Position numbers and translations under genes: made by a program
Assembly (NCBI GenBank): GCA_017525505.1
Contig: JAFXSR010000022.1
Location: 1 to 50,746, forward strand
DNA: 50,746 nucleotides
Source: Bacteroidales bacterium
GTDB taxonomy: Bacteria > Bacteroidota > Bacteroidia > Bacteroidales > WCHB1-69
Reading direction: 5' to 3'
Notes under the pieces: generated by a model
The model's input: the letters and a program-made list of their open reading frames with translations, nothing else
Database searches by the model: none
What the model was told of the DNA's origin: nothing
Part shown: piece by piece, positions 7,291 to 15,782 of the stretch
Layout of the letters: every line of letters starts with the position of its first letter
Position numbering within the stretch: position 1 is the first letter of the stretch

Positions 7291-8802
7291 ATGAAATATT
7301 TTTTATGTTTGGTTTTAACCGTTGGTTTATTATTTATCGTGAAAGCCCAGGATTCTGTGTTTAGCTATGCCTATCAGGGCACGACACTCTATTACATCAT
7401 CGACAACAATCAGCAGGCACGGGTGGTGCCGCCGCTCTACCCCAATCTGCATTATAATGCCGACAGTACGCAGAGCGACTCGTGGTACGGCTACTCGCAG
7501 CCGCAGGGTCCCGTGGTGGTGCCCGACACGGTGGTACTCAACGGAACGCACTATCCTGTCACAGCGCTGGAGGCATATGCTTTTTACCGTTGCTGCGAGG
7601 TGACTAGCGTGACGCTCCCTGTAACAGTCACCTATTTGGAACATGATGCTTTCTGGCTCGCCACATCCCTGCAGTCTATTTTCATGCCAGGTGTCACTTG
7701 GATAGGGAACGGCTGTTTCTATCAAAACTTCTCCCTGACGAGCGTGACTGTTCCCTCAGGAGTCACAGAACTTATCCCTTGGACTTTCGGTTTATGCACA
7801 TCTCTCCAATCTGTGATACTTCCGGATGGTCTGATATCCATAGGGCAAGGCGCGTTCTATGGATGTAGTGATCTCCAGGTGGTGGACTTTCCGAACAGTT
7901 TGACAACCATTGGTAAAGCCGCTTTCTATGAATGCAATAGCCTTCAGTCGGTGGACTTTCCGAATAGTTTGACAACCATAGGCACACACGCTTTCTTAGG
8001 CTGCTCAAGTCTCCAATCGATTGATATTCCTAGCAGCGTAAGTGTTATTGATGAGTGGTGCTTTAGCCGATGCAGTAATCTCGCCACCGTCACCCTGCAC
8101 GAAGGCACGGAGACAATCGGCTTCTGTGCTTTCAGAGAATGTACAAGTCTTACTACCATCAACTACCCGTCAACACTGACGGTAATAGGCGATTTTTCAT
8201 TCCAGTACGACAGTCTGCTTGCCATCCCCCTTATTTTCCCTGAAAACCTCACCTATTTGGGAGTAGTGGCATACGGAGATTGCATTAGCATCGTTACAGC
8301 GAGTTTGCCAGGAACGTTAGGAAGTGTTCCGGATGAAGTGTTTTATGGTTGCCTGTCACTTTCGACGGTCACCCTCGGAGAGGGTATTACATCTATTGGT
8401 GAGCAAGCCTTCAATCATTGCCCTAATATTGACACTCTCTTTGTGATGAGTGCCGTTCCGCCCACTGTTGGTCCTCTTACCGATAGTACCTTCTTCACTT
8501 ATAATTCTACCGTTGTTGTTCCCTGTGGTTCCAGAGATGCATATATCTCTGATCCGGCGTGGAGTGATTTTGCGGAAATCATCGAAGACTGCAACGTAGG
8601 CATCCCAGAGGTTGATTCTTACGATGTCACTATCCGTGTAAAAAACTGTCGCATCGAGGTTGAAGGTGCTGAGGGCGAAACTGTGCGCGTGTTCGACATT
8701 ACAGGTCGCCTTGTCCACAATGAGTCATTGTCCGCAGGAGTCTATCTGGTACAGGTCGGCAAGCGTCCGGCCCAGAAAGTGTTGGTGCATCCGAATAATT
8801 GA
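7291..8802 (+). CDS. BspA-type leucine-rich-repeat protein with type IX sorting tail
   Basis: A 503-residue secreted surface protein. A Sec signal peptide (cleavage near VKAQD, residue 20) is followed by about 12 LRR_5 (BspA/Treponema-type) repeats of roughly 23 residues between about 80 and 410. Their recurring core is LxSVxxPxSLTxIGxxAFxxC. The C-terminus (about 435-503) is a type A sorting domain of the type IX system, with VRVFDITGRLV and AGVYLVQVGKRPAQKVLV. It is expected to cross the outer membrane and be anchored at the surface. Two adjacent repeats (7873-7980) are nearly identical in DNA, suggesting recent repeat duplication. A relic of another sorting tail lies just downstream (8807-8881). 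Confidence 0.9.
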   Translation: MKYFLCLVLTVGLLFIVKAQDSVFSYAYQGTTLYYIIDNNQQARVVPPLYPNLHYNADSTQSDSWYGYSQPQGPVVVPDTVVLNGTHYPVTALEAYAFYRCCEVTSVTLPVTVTYLEHDAFWLATSLQSIFMPGVTWIGNGCFYQNFSLTSVTVPSGVTELIPWTFGLCTSLQSVILPDGLISIGQGAFYGCSDLQVVDFPNSLTTIGKAAFYECNSLQSVDFPNSLTTIGTHAFLGCSSLQSIDIPSSVSVIDEWCFSRCSNLATVTLHEGTETIGFCAFRECTSLTTINYPSTLTVIGDFSFQYDSLLAIPLIFPENLTYLGVVAYGDCISIVTASLPGTLGSVPDEVFYGCLSLSTVTLGEGITSIGEQAFNHCPNIDTLFVMSAVPPTVGPLTDSTFFTYNSTVVVPCGSRDAYISDPAWSDFAEIIEDCNVGIPEVDSYDVTIRVKNCRIEVEGAEGETVRVFDITGRLVHNESLSAGVYLVQVGKRPAQKVLVHPNN

Positions 8803-8806
8803 TAGG

Positions 8807-8881
8807 TATTATCAAGCGGGCATATACATTGTTCGTGTCAATGCTGAGAATGGTTCGGTTACCCGTAAGGTGTCGAAGTAA
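8807..8881 (+). pseudogene. Relic of a type IX sorting-domain tail
   Basis: Five bases after the BspA-like stop, and in another frame, 24 codons read YYQAGIYIVRVNAENGSVTR plus KVSK and a stop. That is the canonical end of a type A sorting domain (GIYIVRV...G...KK.). There is no start or upstream partner. It is either the leftover of the original tail after a frameshift or tail replacement, or debris of a neighbouring surface-protein gene. Confidence 0.7.
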
Positions 8882-8953
8882 TTACTTTACATTCATTCCA
8901 TCGGGAAGAGAAGAAGATTAAATAAATTTCCTAATAAATCAAACTACCTCTAT

Positions 8954-9400
8954 CTATTTCAGCAATTGTGCGCTGTGGTTTTTGGTATCGACTTTGCCGA
9001 TGGCATCGATAATCACGCCCTGTTCGTCGATAACGTATGTGGTGCGAAGGGTGCCTTCGGTCACTTTCCCGTACATTTTCTTCTCGCCCCATGCCTCGTA
9101 TGCTTTCAGAATGGTGAGGTCGTTGTCGGCGATGAGATGAAAGGGCAGTTCATATTTGGCGATGAACTTCTGGTGGGAAGCGGCAGAGTCGCGGCTTACC
9201 CCCAGCACCTCGTAGCCCATTGCCAGAAAGCGCTGGTAGTTGTCACGCAGGTCGCAAGCCTCAGCGGTGCAGCCTGGCGTACTGTCCTTGGGGTAGAAGT
9301 AAAGCACAAGTTTCTTGCCTTGAAAATCTTTCAGGGAAACATTGTTCCCGTTTTCGTCTTTGCCCTCGAAATACGGGGCTTTTGTTCCGATTTGCAGCAT
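8954..9400 (-). CDS. bcp: Thioredoxin-dependent thiol peroxidase (Bcp/PrxQ)
   Basis: A 148-residue peroxiredoxin that reduces peroxides in the cytoplasm using electrons from thioredoxin (trxA, 5037). The peroxidatic cysteine Cys44 lies in the PxxxTPGC motif (YPKDSTPGCTAEAC). The resolving cysteine Cys49 is five residues later, the PrxQ/Bcp arrangement. The conserved GVSRDS and LPFHLIAD segments follow. Length and start agree with the family. It has its own -7 box (9427-9434) and no signal peptide, and appears monocistronic. Confidence 0.95.
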   Translation of the reverse strand: MLQIGTKAPYFEGKDENGNNVSLKDFQGKKLVLYFYPKDSTPGCTAEACDLRDNYQRFLAMGYEVLGVSRDSAASHQKFIAKYELPFHLIADNDLTILKAYEAWGEKKMYGKVTEGTLRTTYVIDEQGVIIDAIGKVDTKNHSAQLLK

Positions 9401-9426
9401 AATGGTAATGTTTTTCTTTGGGAAGA

Positions 9427-9434
9427 CAAAGATA
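9427..9434 (-). promoter_or_regulatory. -7 box for bcp
   Basis: The minus strand reads TATCTTTG, 27 bp upstream of the bcp ATG. Confidence 0.6.
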
Positions 9435-9506
9435 CTATTATTTCTGTTTTTCGGAAAGAATTTCCAGAAATTTTTCCTGTATGTGTCCTTGTATTATATT
9501 ATTTTA

Positions 9507-9514
9507 TATTTTTG
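9507..9514 (+). promoter_or_regulatory. -7 box for the ORF6N gene
   Basis: TATTTTTG in an AT-rich stretch, giving a leader of about 70 nt before the ATG at 9593. Confidence 0.5.
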
Positions 9515-9592
9515 CAAAAAGAAATTAAAATATAATATTGTATAAAACCATGCAATCACAAATTGTGACCGCATGCTAAAAATCAATGACTT

Positions 9593-10201
9593 ATGGATAG
9601 TAATCTTGTACTTACTGGCAATTCAATCCAAAATATAATCTACGACATCAGGGGTGTTAAAGTGATGCTGGACTATGACTTGGCAACAATGTATGAAGTA
9701 GAGGTGGCTCAATTAAAACGTCAGGTTCGTCGCAATTTAGACCATTTCCCAAAAGATTTCATGTTTGAGCTGACAACTGAAGAACTTACCGCTTTAAGGT
9801 GCCAAAATGGCATCTTAAAGACAGGACGTGGTCAACATAGCAAATACTTGCCCTTTGCATTCACCGAGGAAGGAGTTGCCATGCTATCAGGACTACTTCG
9901 AAGCAAAATCGCCATACAAGTTAACATCAACATCATGCGAGCATTTGTCGCCGTGAGACAAGCTGTTGCTGCTATGCAATCATCAGAACTACGTTATGAG
10001 CAACTCTCCCATAAGGTTGACCAACTGAACACTTACGTTGAAGACATCCTCCATGATCAGAATGACATCAACGAGCATCAGGAACAATTTAACAATGAAC
10101 TAGCCCTGCAAATCGAGATCATTAATGATGCATTGGACCAGTTGCGCGAGAAGAAAAACACACCAGGTAATCCAATTGGATTTAAATTACAAGGGAGATG
10201 A
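9593..10201 (+). CDS. ORF6N-domain (phage antirepressor-like) DNA-binding protein
   Basis: A 202-residue cytoplasmic protein. Its N-terminal about 110 residues fit the ORF6N domain, found in phage antirepressors and in stand-alone genes of many Bacteroidota: GVKVMLDYDLATMYEV, LKRQVRRNLDHFPKDFMFEL and FAFTEEGVAMLSGLL. The rest is probably a coiled coil (about 115-185) for dimerisation. No other phage gene is nearby, so it looks like a domesticated or cargo gene. Its target is unknown. It ends with TGA just before the promoter of the next gene. Confidence 0.85.
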   Translation: MDSNLVLTGNSIQNIIYDIRGVKVMLDYDLATMYEVEVAQLKRQVRRNLDHFPKDFMFELTTEELTALRCQNGILKTGRGQHSKYLPFAFTEEGVAMLSGLLRSKIAIQVNINIMRAFVAVRQAVAAMQSSELRYEQLSHKVDQLNTYVEDILHDQNDINEHQEQFNNELALQIEIINDALDQLREKKNTPGNPIGFKLQGR

Positions 10202-10249
10202 TGCCAAGAGATGGGATTTGTGCTTTTGTTTTTGTATTGGAATATTTTG

Positions 10250-10257
10250 TACTTTTG
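10250..10257 (+). promoter_or_regulatory. -7 box for the membrane protein gene at 10278
   Basis: TACTTTTG, with TTTG at 10225-10228 (21-bp spacing) as a plausible -33 element. It lies inside any longer frame of the downstream gene and so supports the start at 10278 (or the in-phase ATG at 10281). Confidence 0.6.
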
Positions 10258-10277
10258 TAGGGTTGAAAATACTTATA

Positions 10278-11138
10278 ATGATGAATACCTCTATGGAAAA
10301 ACCTTTGGATTACAAATATTTTCTGCTTGGAATTATCCTTTATTGGATGTTTGATGCCGTTTGGGCGTCGCTCTTCCCCACTGTCTTCTCTGCTTCGGAA
10401 GCTGTACTGCATCCGGTAGCCGTGGTTGTGGGGAAATCCGTAGCGTACCTGCTGGTCTTCTACTTCCTGTTCCGAAAGCCGAGGATGTTCAATGTCAAAT
10501 GGGGACATTTCGCAATCTTTGTGGGGGCGATTGTTCTGATAAATTTCTTGACCTCTTTTATCTTTTATCGTTTCATTGACCTTAGCACTTTCTCAGCCAG
10601 TCAGATGAAATGGGATATCCCCAACTACACGATGAAAAACGTACGGATGTGGGTAAATCTGGTCACAACGCTTCTTACCGTCGGTTTCATTTGGTGGCGC
10701 TACGATTCGGATAACGCAGCCGCTGACCCTGAAATCTCTTCGAGCGAGTCACGAAGCTTTTACGCAGGGATGCTGTTCACCATCACCCTTGGGTACATCC
10801 TTTCCGTGGTTAATGTGCTCGGCAGCGAATATTGGAAATTTGCTCACTTTCCCATATTGGTTGAGGTGATTACCTGTCTGCTGATTGTGCTCATCACTAT
10901 AGGAGCTGTCTTAATGCTGAATAAAAGACAAACAATGGTACTCTCCATCACAGCGATTATTATAATCATCACCATACACTTTTTTTCATCGCATTATTTA
11001 CCGAACATCATGTCCAAGTGTTTCACACCCAACGACGCCATATACGGGCATGTGAATTATTTTGGCTATGTTTCGGCCTTTTGCGATATTGCGTTCAATT
11101 TGGACGCATTTATTCTTTATCGTAGGGCAAACTCTTAA
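10278..11138 (+). CDS. Multi-spanning membrane protein of unknown function
   Basis: A 286-residue protein with about eight hydrophobic segments: roughly 14-34, 45-63, 75-95, 125-142, 165-185, 195-215, 225-245, and a terminal segment near 260-280. There is no recognisable transporter or enzyme motif and no signal peptide beyond the first helix. The start was chosen downstream of its own -7 box (10250-10257). I do not recognise a family. Confidence 0.7.
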   Translation: MMNTSMEKPLDYKYFLLGIILYWMFDAVWASLFPTVFSASEAVLHPVAVVVGKSVAYLLVFYFLFRKPRMFNVKWGHFAIFVGAIVLINFLTSFIFYRFIDLSTFSASQMKWDIPNYTMKNVRMWVNLVTTLLTVGFIWWRYDSDNAAADPEISSSESRSFYAGMLFTITLGYILSVVNVLGSEYWKFAHFPILVEVITCLLIVLITIGAVLMLNKRQTMVLSITAIIIIITIHFFSSHYLPNIMSKCFTPNDAIYGHVNYFGYVSAFCDIAFNLDAFILYRRANS

Positions 11139-11142
11139 AGCG

Positions 11143-11176
11143 CGGCTGCCGTGTGTTGAATCTGTTGAGGCAGCCG
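11143..11176. repeat. 8-bp inverted repeat after the membrane protein gene
   Basis: CGGCTGCC (11143-11150) pairs perfectly with GGCAGCCG (11169-11176) across an 18-nt loop, starting 5 bp after the stop codon. No T-tract follows, so intrinsic termination is doubtful. Confidence 0.5.
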
Positions 11177-11196
11177 TGACACGACAGCCCTACAAG

Positions 11197-11442
11197 ATGC
11201 TACCTGATGTGCCCCCATGTGATGTGCGAGTAGCGCCTTATACAGACTTTCTATGGAAGAACCCGTCGGCATGGCTTTCGCACGGCAAATTGGTGTTAAA
11301 GACGGGTTTTGTGATAGACACTTTTCAAATTGGTATGCAAAATGAATATACTGGCTGGGCGGAAGCGTCTGATTATGAGGCTTTGGTTTCACTTTTCGGT
11401 CAATTCAAGCCTTACCGACAGCCGTTGATTTTGGTTTGGTGA
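11197..11442 (+). CDS. Small unknown protein or gene fragment
   Basis: An open frame of 81 codons from ATG 11197. It runs open further upstream into the end of the previous gene in another frame. The composition is protein-like, with balanced charges and many aromatics (for example YTDFLWKNPSAWL and NEYTGWAEASDYEAL), and codon use resembles neighbours. It has no promoter of its own, and its stop is 8 bp before the convergent gene at 11451. It may be a real small protein or the C-terminal remnant of a larger gene. No family recognised. Confidence 0.35.
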   Translation: MLPDVPPCDVRVAPYTDFLWKNPSAWLSHGKLVLKTGFVIDTFQIGMQNEYTGWAEASDYEALVSLFGQFKPYRQPLILVW

Positions 11443-11450
11443 ATGTTCTG

Positions 11451-12014
11451 TTACTCCTTCCCCTTTGTCGATTGTTCCCATTTGATATATTCATCACGAT
11501 ATATCTGCCAGTCTTCGTACTTCTTGGAAGAAGCCATCAATTCTTTGAACTTCTGCGGGTTGTATCTTTCGATTTTCACTGCTTCGTCCCAGAGCCAATC
11601 TGCCACCCAGCCGTCGCTCCAATCGAACCACATTAGAAGATATTTCATTATATCAAGGCTGTCGGCTTTGGCATAGTTGGCGGCTATCTGCCAGATACCA
11701 TTGTCGTCTTCCACATGTAGGTGTCCCAATTCGTTGGTGGTCACGGCATAATATTCCATTTTAAGGAAGATACGGAAATCGTCGTAGGTTAGAGGCATTA
11801 ATGCTTGAAGATGCGATACGGAAATTGTCTGTCCCGCTAGCAGGCTATCCTGCACGGCGATTAGTTCCCTGGAATATTCGGGACGGCTGGTCATTAGTTC
11901 CCAATCATTGTCGGTTATTCCTTCTGCCCTGCGAAAATCGTTTTGTGCCATGCAGAATGAGAATACTAACATTAATGGCATTAGTATGGATAATCTATTT
12001 ATTGTTTTTGTCAT
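11451..12014 (-). CDS. Exported protein of unknown function
   Basis: A 187-residue protein with a Sec signal peptide (hydrophobic core about 8-22, cleavage likely at CMAQ, residue 24). The mature part is acidic, rich in Trp and Tyr, probably alpha-helical, and has no repeat or sorting tail. Cys21 sits three residues before the predicted site but the preceding residues (FSFC) are a poor lipobox, so a periplasmic location is more likely. A -7 box at 12041-12048 lies 27 bp upstream. No family recognised. Confidence 0.7.
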   Translation of the reverse strand: MTKTINRLSILMPLMLVFSFCMAQNDFRRAEGITDNDWELMTSRPEYSRELIAVQDSLLAGQTISVSHLQALMPLTYDDFRIFLKMEYYAVTTNELGHLHVEDDNGIWQIAANYAKADSLDIMKYLLMWFDWSDGWVADWLWDEAVKIERYNPQKFKELMASSKKYEDWQIYRDEYIKWEQSTKGKE

Positions 12015-12040
12015 TGCGATAACGGTTGAATATATGAGTG

Positions 12041-12048
12041 CAAAAGTA
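12041..12048 (-). promoter_or_regulatory. -7 box for the exported unknown
   Basis: The minus strand reads TACTTTTG. It is divergent from the promoter at 12117-12124. Confidence 0.55.
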
Positions 12049-12116
12049 TACTTTTTTTCAATAAGAGCCCATCAAAAAAATGAGGCGGGGAGAATTTTTT
12101 GTGTCGGAAATTTTCT

Positions 12117-12124
12117 TATTTTTG
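12117..12124 (+). promoter_or_regulatory. -7 box for the lipid kinase gene
   Basis: TATTTTTG, 20 bp before the ATG at 12144. It rules out the longer upstream-extended frame. Confidence 0.55.
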
Positions 12125-12143
12125 CCGTTATTATTTTTGGATT

Positions 12144-13097
12144 ATGTCTCTGAATACGATAAAGGTAACCGATTATAATTGGCAAATCATACTTAATCCC
12201 AATGCACAGGACCACAAGGGTTTGGAGCATTGGACGGAAATAGCCGCTAAACTTGATGCGAACCATATCCGTTATGAATTGCATCAGGCCAACGGTAGCC
12301 ACTCGGGGATGGAAACCGCACAAAAGTTGTGCCAAGAGGGGCACCGCCACCTGATGGTGATTGGTGGTGACGGTACCATCAACGAAGTGGTTAACGGAAT
12401 TTTCACCTCCGGTATTGACACACATGAGGTGTTTCTGGCGGTGATACCGCATGGCCGCGGTAACGATTGGGCACGTACACATCATTATCCTAAAGATTAC
12501 CTGGATACGGTAGATGGCTTTCTGAAAGGGAGCTTTACCGCCCATGATGTTGGGTTGACAAAGGTTTTTCAAGGGAAAAACCAAATTGAACAGCGCTATT
12601 TCATCAACATCAACAGCTTCGGATTCTCGGCCGAGGTGATTTACGAAACCATTTATACCAAACCCAAGTTCCTCAACATCTCCGTGTATCTTTTGGGGGT
12701 GTTCCTTGCTTTGTTTAAGCATAAACCCCTCCCTGTGGTCATCAGTTCTGAGAATTTTCAGTATGAGGGCAAGCCTTTCCTCTTTGCGGTAGCCAACTGC
12801 AGGTATCATGGTGACGGCATGAAACAAGCTCCCGATGCCAGTTACGACGATGGTCTGTTCGATGTGGTGATTCTTCCTCAGGTTGGTATATTGAAGGTGC
12901 TGTTCAAGATTAAGCATATTTTTACCGGAGAGCATATCCATAAAATCAAAGGCGTGGAGTACTTACGTGCCAACAAGCTCAGCATTAGTGCGGAAACTCC
13001 TATTTTGGGAGAAATGGAAGGGGAGCTGCTTTCACAAGGCAGATATGAGATAGAGATGTTGCCTTTAGCTTTTAACACACTGACTTTTATTGAATAA
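12144..13097 (+). CDS. Diacylglycerol kinase-family lipid kinase
   Basis: A 317-residue cytoplasmic or membrane-associated kinase of the DagK/YegS family, which phosphorylates a lipid hydroxyl with ATP. The nucleotide-binding motif GGDGTINEVVNG (about 74-85) is intact, preceded by the conserved NPNAQ strand. The later IPHGRGNDWART segment matches the family's second Gly-rich motif. The C-terminal beta-rich half is of usual length. The start at 12144 lies below the -7 box. The stop is 6 bp before the DAHP synthase gene, so the two are probably co-transcribed. The lipid substrate cannot be told from sequence. Confidence 0.87.
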   Translation: MSLNTIKVTDYNWQIILNPNAQDHKGLEHWTEIAAKLDANHIRYELHQANGSHSGMETAQKLCQEGHRHLMVIGGDGTINEVVNGIFTSGIDTHEVFLAVIPHGRGNDWARTHHYPKDYLDTVDGFLKGSFTAHDVGLTKVFQGKNQIEQRYFININSFGFSAEVIYETIYTKPKFLNISVYLLGVFLALFKHKPLPVVISSENFQYEGKPFLFAVANCRYHGDGMKQAPDASYDDGLFDVVILPQVGILKVLFKIKHIFTGEHIHKIKGVEYLRANKLSISAETPILGEMEGELLSQGRYEIEMLPLAFNTLTFIE

Positions 13098-13103
13098 CCA
13101 GCC

Positions 13104-14141
13104 ATGCAGAAAGCCATTATCATAGCAGGCCCCTGTGCTGCCGAAAGTAAAGAGCAATTGTCTCAAACCGCCCAAGGATTAACGGAATCCTTAGCAGCAA
13201 AAGGACTTGCGCTCGATTTCTTCCGTGCCGGAGTTTGGAAACCCCGCAGCAAACCAGGCGATTTTTCGGGCATAGGCACCGAGGCTTTGCCATGGCTACA
13301 AGAACTACAGCAACAATTCGGGATTCCTGTTTGTGTTGAGGTCGGCACTCCAGACCAGTTGGATTTGTGTGAGCGATACGATATCAAGGTCTGTTGGATA
13401 GGAGCCCGCACCTCGGTAAATCCTTTCGATGTGCAGGCCATTGCCGATGCCGCCAAACATCGTGATTTTACTATTCTGGTCAAAAATCCTATGGTTGCCG
13501 ACCTGAAACTCTGGATAGGCAATATCGAGAGATTTCTCAATGCCGGCATCACCAAGCTGATGGCGGTTCATCGGGGTTGTGCCGACAGCAACGAGAGTGT
13601 ATATCGCAACAATCCCTCGTGGGAAATGGCCATTGACCTTAAAGTGCGTTATCCGCAGATTCCGCTGCTTTGCGATCCCTCCCATATTGCCGGTCAACGC
13701 CAATATATTGCACAACTTTCGCAGCTTGCACTGGACTATGGCTTTGATGGCCTGATGATTGAGTCGCATTGCCAGCCGTTGGCAGCTCTCAGCGACAAGG
13801 AACAGCAACTGACCCCTGGGGAGTTGGCGGAGATGTTGTCCCAACTGCAATTCAAGGATACTTTATCCTCGCCTGCTGAACACGAACTGCGCAAGCAAAG
13901 AACCCTGATACATAATATCGATACCCAATTGAGCGTTTTGTTGAGTAAACGTATGGAAATTGTGGACTCTATCGCTAAAATCAAAGCCGAACACAACCTG
14001 CCGGTGGTGCAGCCCGAACAATGGAACAAGGTGGTACGGATGTATCAGGATAATTCATTACAAGATGATGACTATCAAGAATTTATAACTGAATTTTTAG
14101 AATTGCTACATCAATCCTCCATCAAACGACAAAGAAAATAA
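13104..14141 (+). CDS. Bifunctional DAHP synthase / chorismate mutase
   Basis: A 345-residue fusion enzyme acting at the entry (erythrose-4-phosphate plus PEP to DAHP) and at the phenylalanine/tyrosine branch (chorismate to prephenate) of aromatic amino acid synthesis. Residues 1 to about 250 are a DAHP synthase barrel: IIAGPCAAES at the N-terminus, FRAGVWKPRSKPGDFSG, KNPM, HRGC and DPSHIAG. About 260-340 form an AroQ-type chorismate mutase helix bundle (HNIDTQLSVLLSKRMEIVDSI). This order, synthase first, is common in Bacteroidota. It is closely spaced with the lipid kinase upstream and the S41 protease 2 bp downstream. Confidence 0.93.
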   Translation: MQKAIIIAGPCAAESKEQLSQTAQGLTESLAAKGLALDFFRAGVWKPRSKPGDFSGIGTEALPWLQELQQQFGIPVCVEVGTPDQLDLCERYDIKVCWIGARTSVNPFDVQAIADAAKHRDFTILVKNPMVADLKLWIGNIERFLNAGITKLMAVHRGCADSNESVYRNNPSWEMAIDLKVRYPQIPLLCDPSHIAGQRQYIAQLSQLALDYGFDGLMIESHCQPLAALSDKEQQLTPGELAEMLSQLQFKDTLSSPAEHELRKQRTLIHNIDTQLSVLLSKRMEIVDSIAKIKAEHNLPVVQPEQWNKVVRMYQDNSLQDDDYQEFITEFLELLHQSSIKRQRK

Positions 14142-14143
14142 TC

Positions 14144-15760
14144 ATGGAAAACAATTATACTGACAACAATAGTTCTGCCAACAACCGCGTCAAGAATTTC
14201 TTCACCATAGCCATCTCGTTTCTGGTGGGTATGACGGTGGCGCTGTATTTCGTTCCCGGTCGGCAAAACGGACTGAGCAAGATGCAAAGCAACAAGTTGG
14301 ATGAGGTGGTGAAATATGTCAACTCGTATTATGTGGACACGGTGAATACGGACAAATTGTTTGAGATCGTCATTAATTCGATGTTGCAGGAGCTGGACCC
14401 ACACTCCACTTATGCGAACGCTACTGAAAACAAGGCCATGATGGAGAGTCTGGAGGGGGCTTTTGAGGGTGTGGGCATCCAGTTCAGCATTATGAACGAC
14501 ACAATTATGGTCATCTCGACGGTGAGTGGTGGACCTTCGGAAAAGCAGGGCATTCGTGCTGGTGACCGCATTGTGACGGTGGACGGAAAGAATGTGGCGG
14601 GCATTGGTATTCAAAACGATGAGGTGATGAAGATGCTCCGTGGCAAGAAAAAAACTACAGTGGTTATCGGCATTTTGCGACAAGGTTCTGTAAATGATTA
14701 TACGGTCACCCGTGACGTGATACCTACCTATACACTTGATATTTCATACATGGTTGATGATCATACGGGTTACATCAAAATCAACCAGTTCGGGGCTACA
14801 ACTGCCGACGAATTTGAGGCAGCAATCAAGAAGTTGAAAAAACAGGGTATGACCAAGATGATATTGGATTTGCGAAGCAATTCAGGAGGTTTTCTGGATG
14901 CCGCCATCCAGATTTGCGACGAATTCTTGGCTAAGGGGGAGATGATTGTTTATACGGAAGGTTTGCATGTGCCAACGGACAAAATTTATGCTACCCGATA
15001 TGGTAATTTTGAAAAGGGCGATGTGATTGTACTGATAGATGACTTCAGCGCCTCGGCCAGTGAGATTGTTGCGGGGGCTATACAGGACAACGACCGAGGT
15101 GTTGTGGTAGGTCGTCGCTCTTTTGGCAAAGGATTGGTGCAGCGGCAGATCGACCTGTCCGACAAGTCCAGTATCCGATTGACAGTGGCGCGTTATCATA
15201 CCCCCAGCGGTCGTTGCATCCAGCGTGAATATGGTGAAGGGACGGAAGCATACTATGAGGACTTCATCGATCGCTATTACCGCGGTGAAATGACCCATTC
15301 GGATAGTATTAAATTTGACGAGAACCAGAAATTCAAGACTAAGAACGGTAGGACGGTTTATGGAGGTGGTGGCATTATGCCTGATTACTTTATCCCCTTG
15401 GATGACGACAGCACGCTGAACGCCTATTATCAGGTGTTGAATTCATCGGCCATTATCCAGTTTGCCTTCAACTATGCTACGGATAACAAGGAGAAGGTGA
15501 TGAAGCAGTATCCTACCGCCGTAAGCTATGTGAAGGGAATGACTGTCAGCAACGATTTACTGAAGCAACTGCTGAACTTCTATACGCAAAAAACAGGACT
15601 GAAGGTAAAGGACCTCAACAACGATTCCATCAAAGAACTGAAAGTATGGCTCAAAGCTCTCATTGGTCGTGATATCTATCAAGACGAAGCTTTCTACCCC
15701 GTCATCAATAGCAGCGACAAGACTTTCCTAAAAGCGGTGGAACTGACAAAGGAGAAGTAA
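14144..15760 (+). CDS. S41-family C-terminal processing peptidase
   Basis: A 538-residue Ser/Lys protease, anchored by one N-terminal helix (about 18-37) with the catalytic part in the periplasm. A PDZ domain (about 100-175) carries GIRAGDRIVTVDG. The S41 catalytic domain shows LDLRSNSGG, then FSASASEI with the likely nucleophile Ser304, and SFGKGLVQ with general base Lys329. The 25-residue spacing matches CtpA enzymes. An additional roughly 180-residue C-terminal part follows. It probably trims periplasmic or envelope proteins. It begins 2 bp after the DAHP synthase stop. Confidence 0.93.
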   Translation: MENNYTDNNSSANNRVKNFFTIAISFLVGMTVALYFVPGRQNGLSKMQSNKLDEVVKYVNSYYVDTVNTDKLFEIVINSMLQELDPHSTYANATENKAMMESLEGAFEGVGIQFSIMNDTIMVISTVSGGPSEKQGIRAGDRIVTVDGKNVAGIGIQNDEVMKMLRGKKKTTVVIGILRQGSVNDYTVTRDVIPTYTLDISYMVDDHTGYIKINQFGATTADEFEAAIKKLKKQGMTKMILDLRSNSGGFLDAAIQICDEFLAKGEMIVYTEGLHVPTDKIYATRYGNFEKGDVIVLIDDFSASASEIVAGAIQDNDRGVVVGRRSFGKGLVQRQIDLSDKSSIRLTVARYHTPSGRCIQREYGEGTEAYYEDFIDRYYRGEMTHSDSIKFDENQKFKTKNGRTVYGGGGIMPDYFIPLDDDSTLNAYYQVLNSSAIIQFAFNYATDNKEKVMKQYPTAVSYVKGMTVSNDLLKQLLNFYTQKTGLKVKDLNNDSIKELKVWLKALIGRDIYQDEAFYPVINSSDKTFLKAVELTKEK

Positions 15761-15782
15761 TAAACCATAGAAAAAAAGCATT

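Noticed and set aside
9593..10201. Prophage remnant around the ORF6N gene
   Set aside because: No other phage-type gene is found nearby, and ORF6N genes are common as isolated genes in Bacteroidota.
12072..12941. Long open frame antisense to the lipid kinase gene (289 codons)
   Set aside because: It is the mirror of a clearly conserved kinase; no family features, and its start region overlaps the kinase active-site coding sequence.
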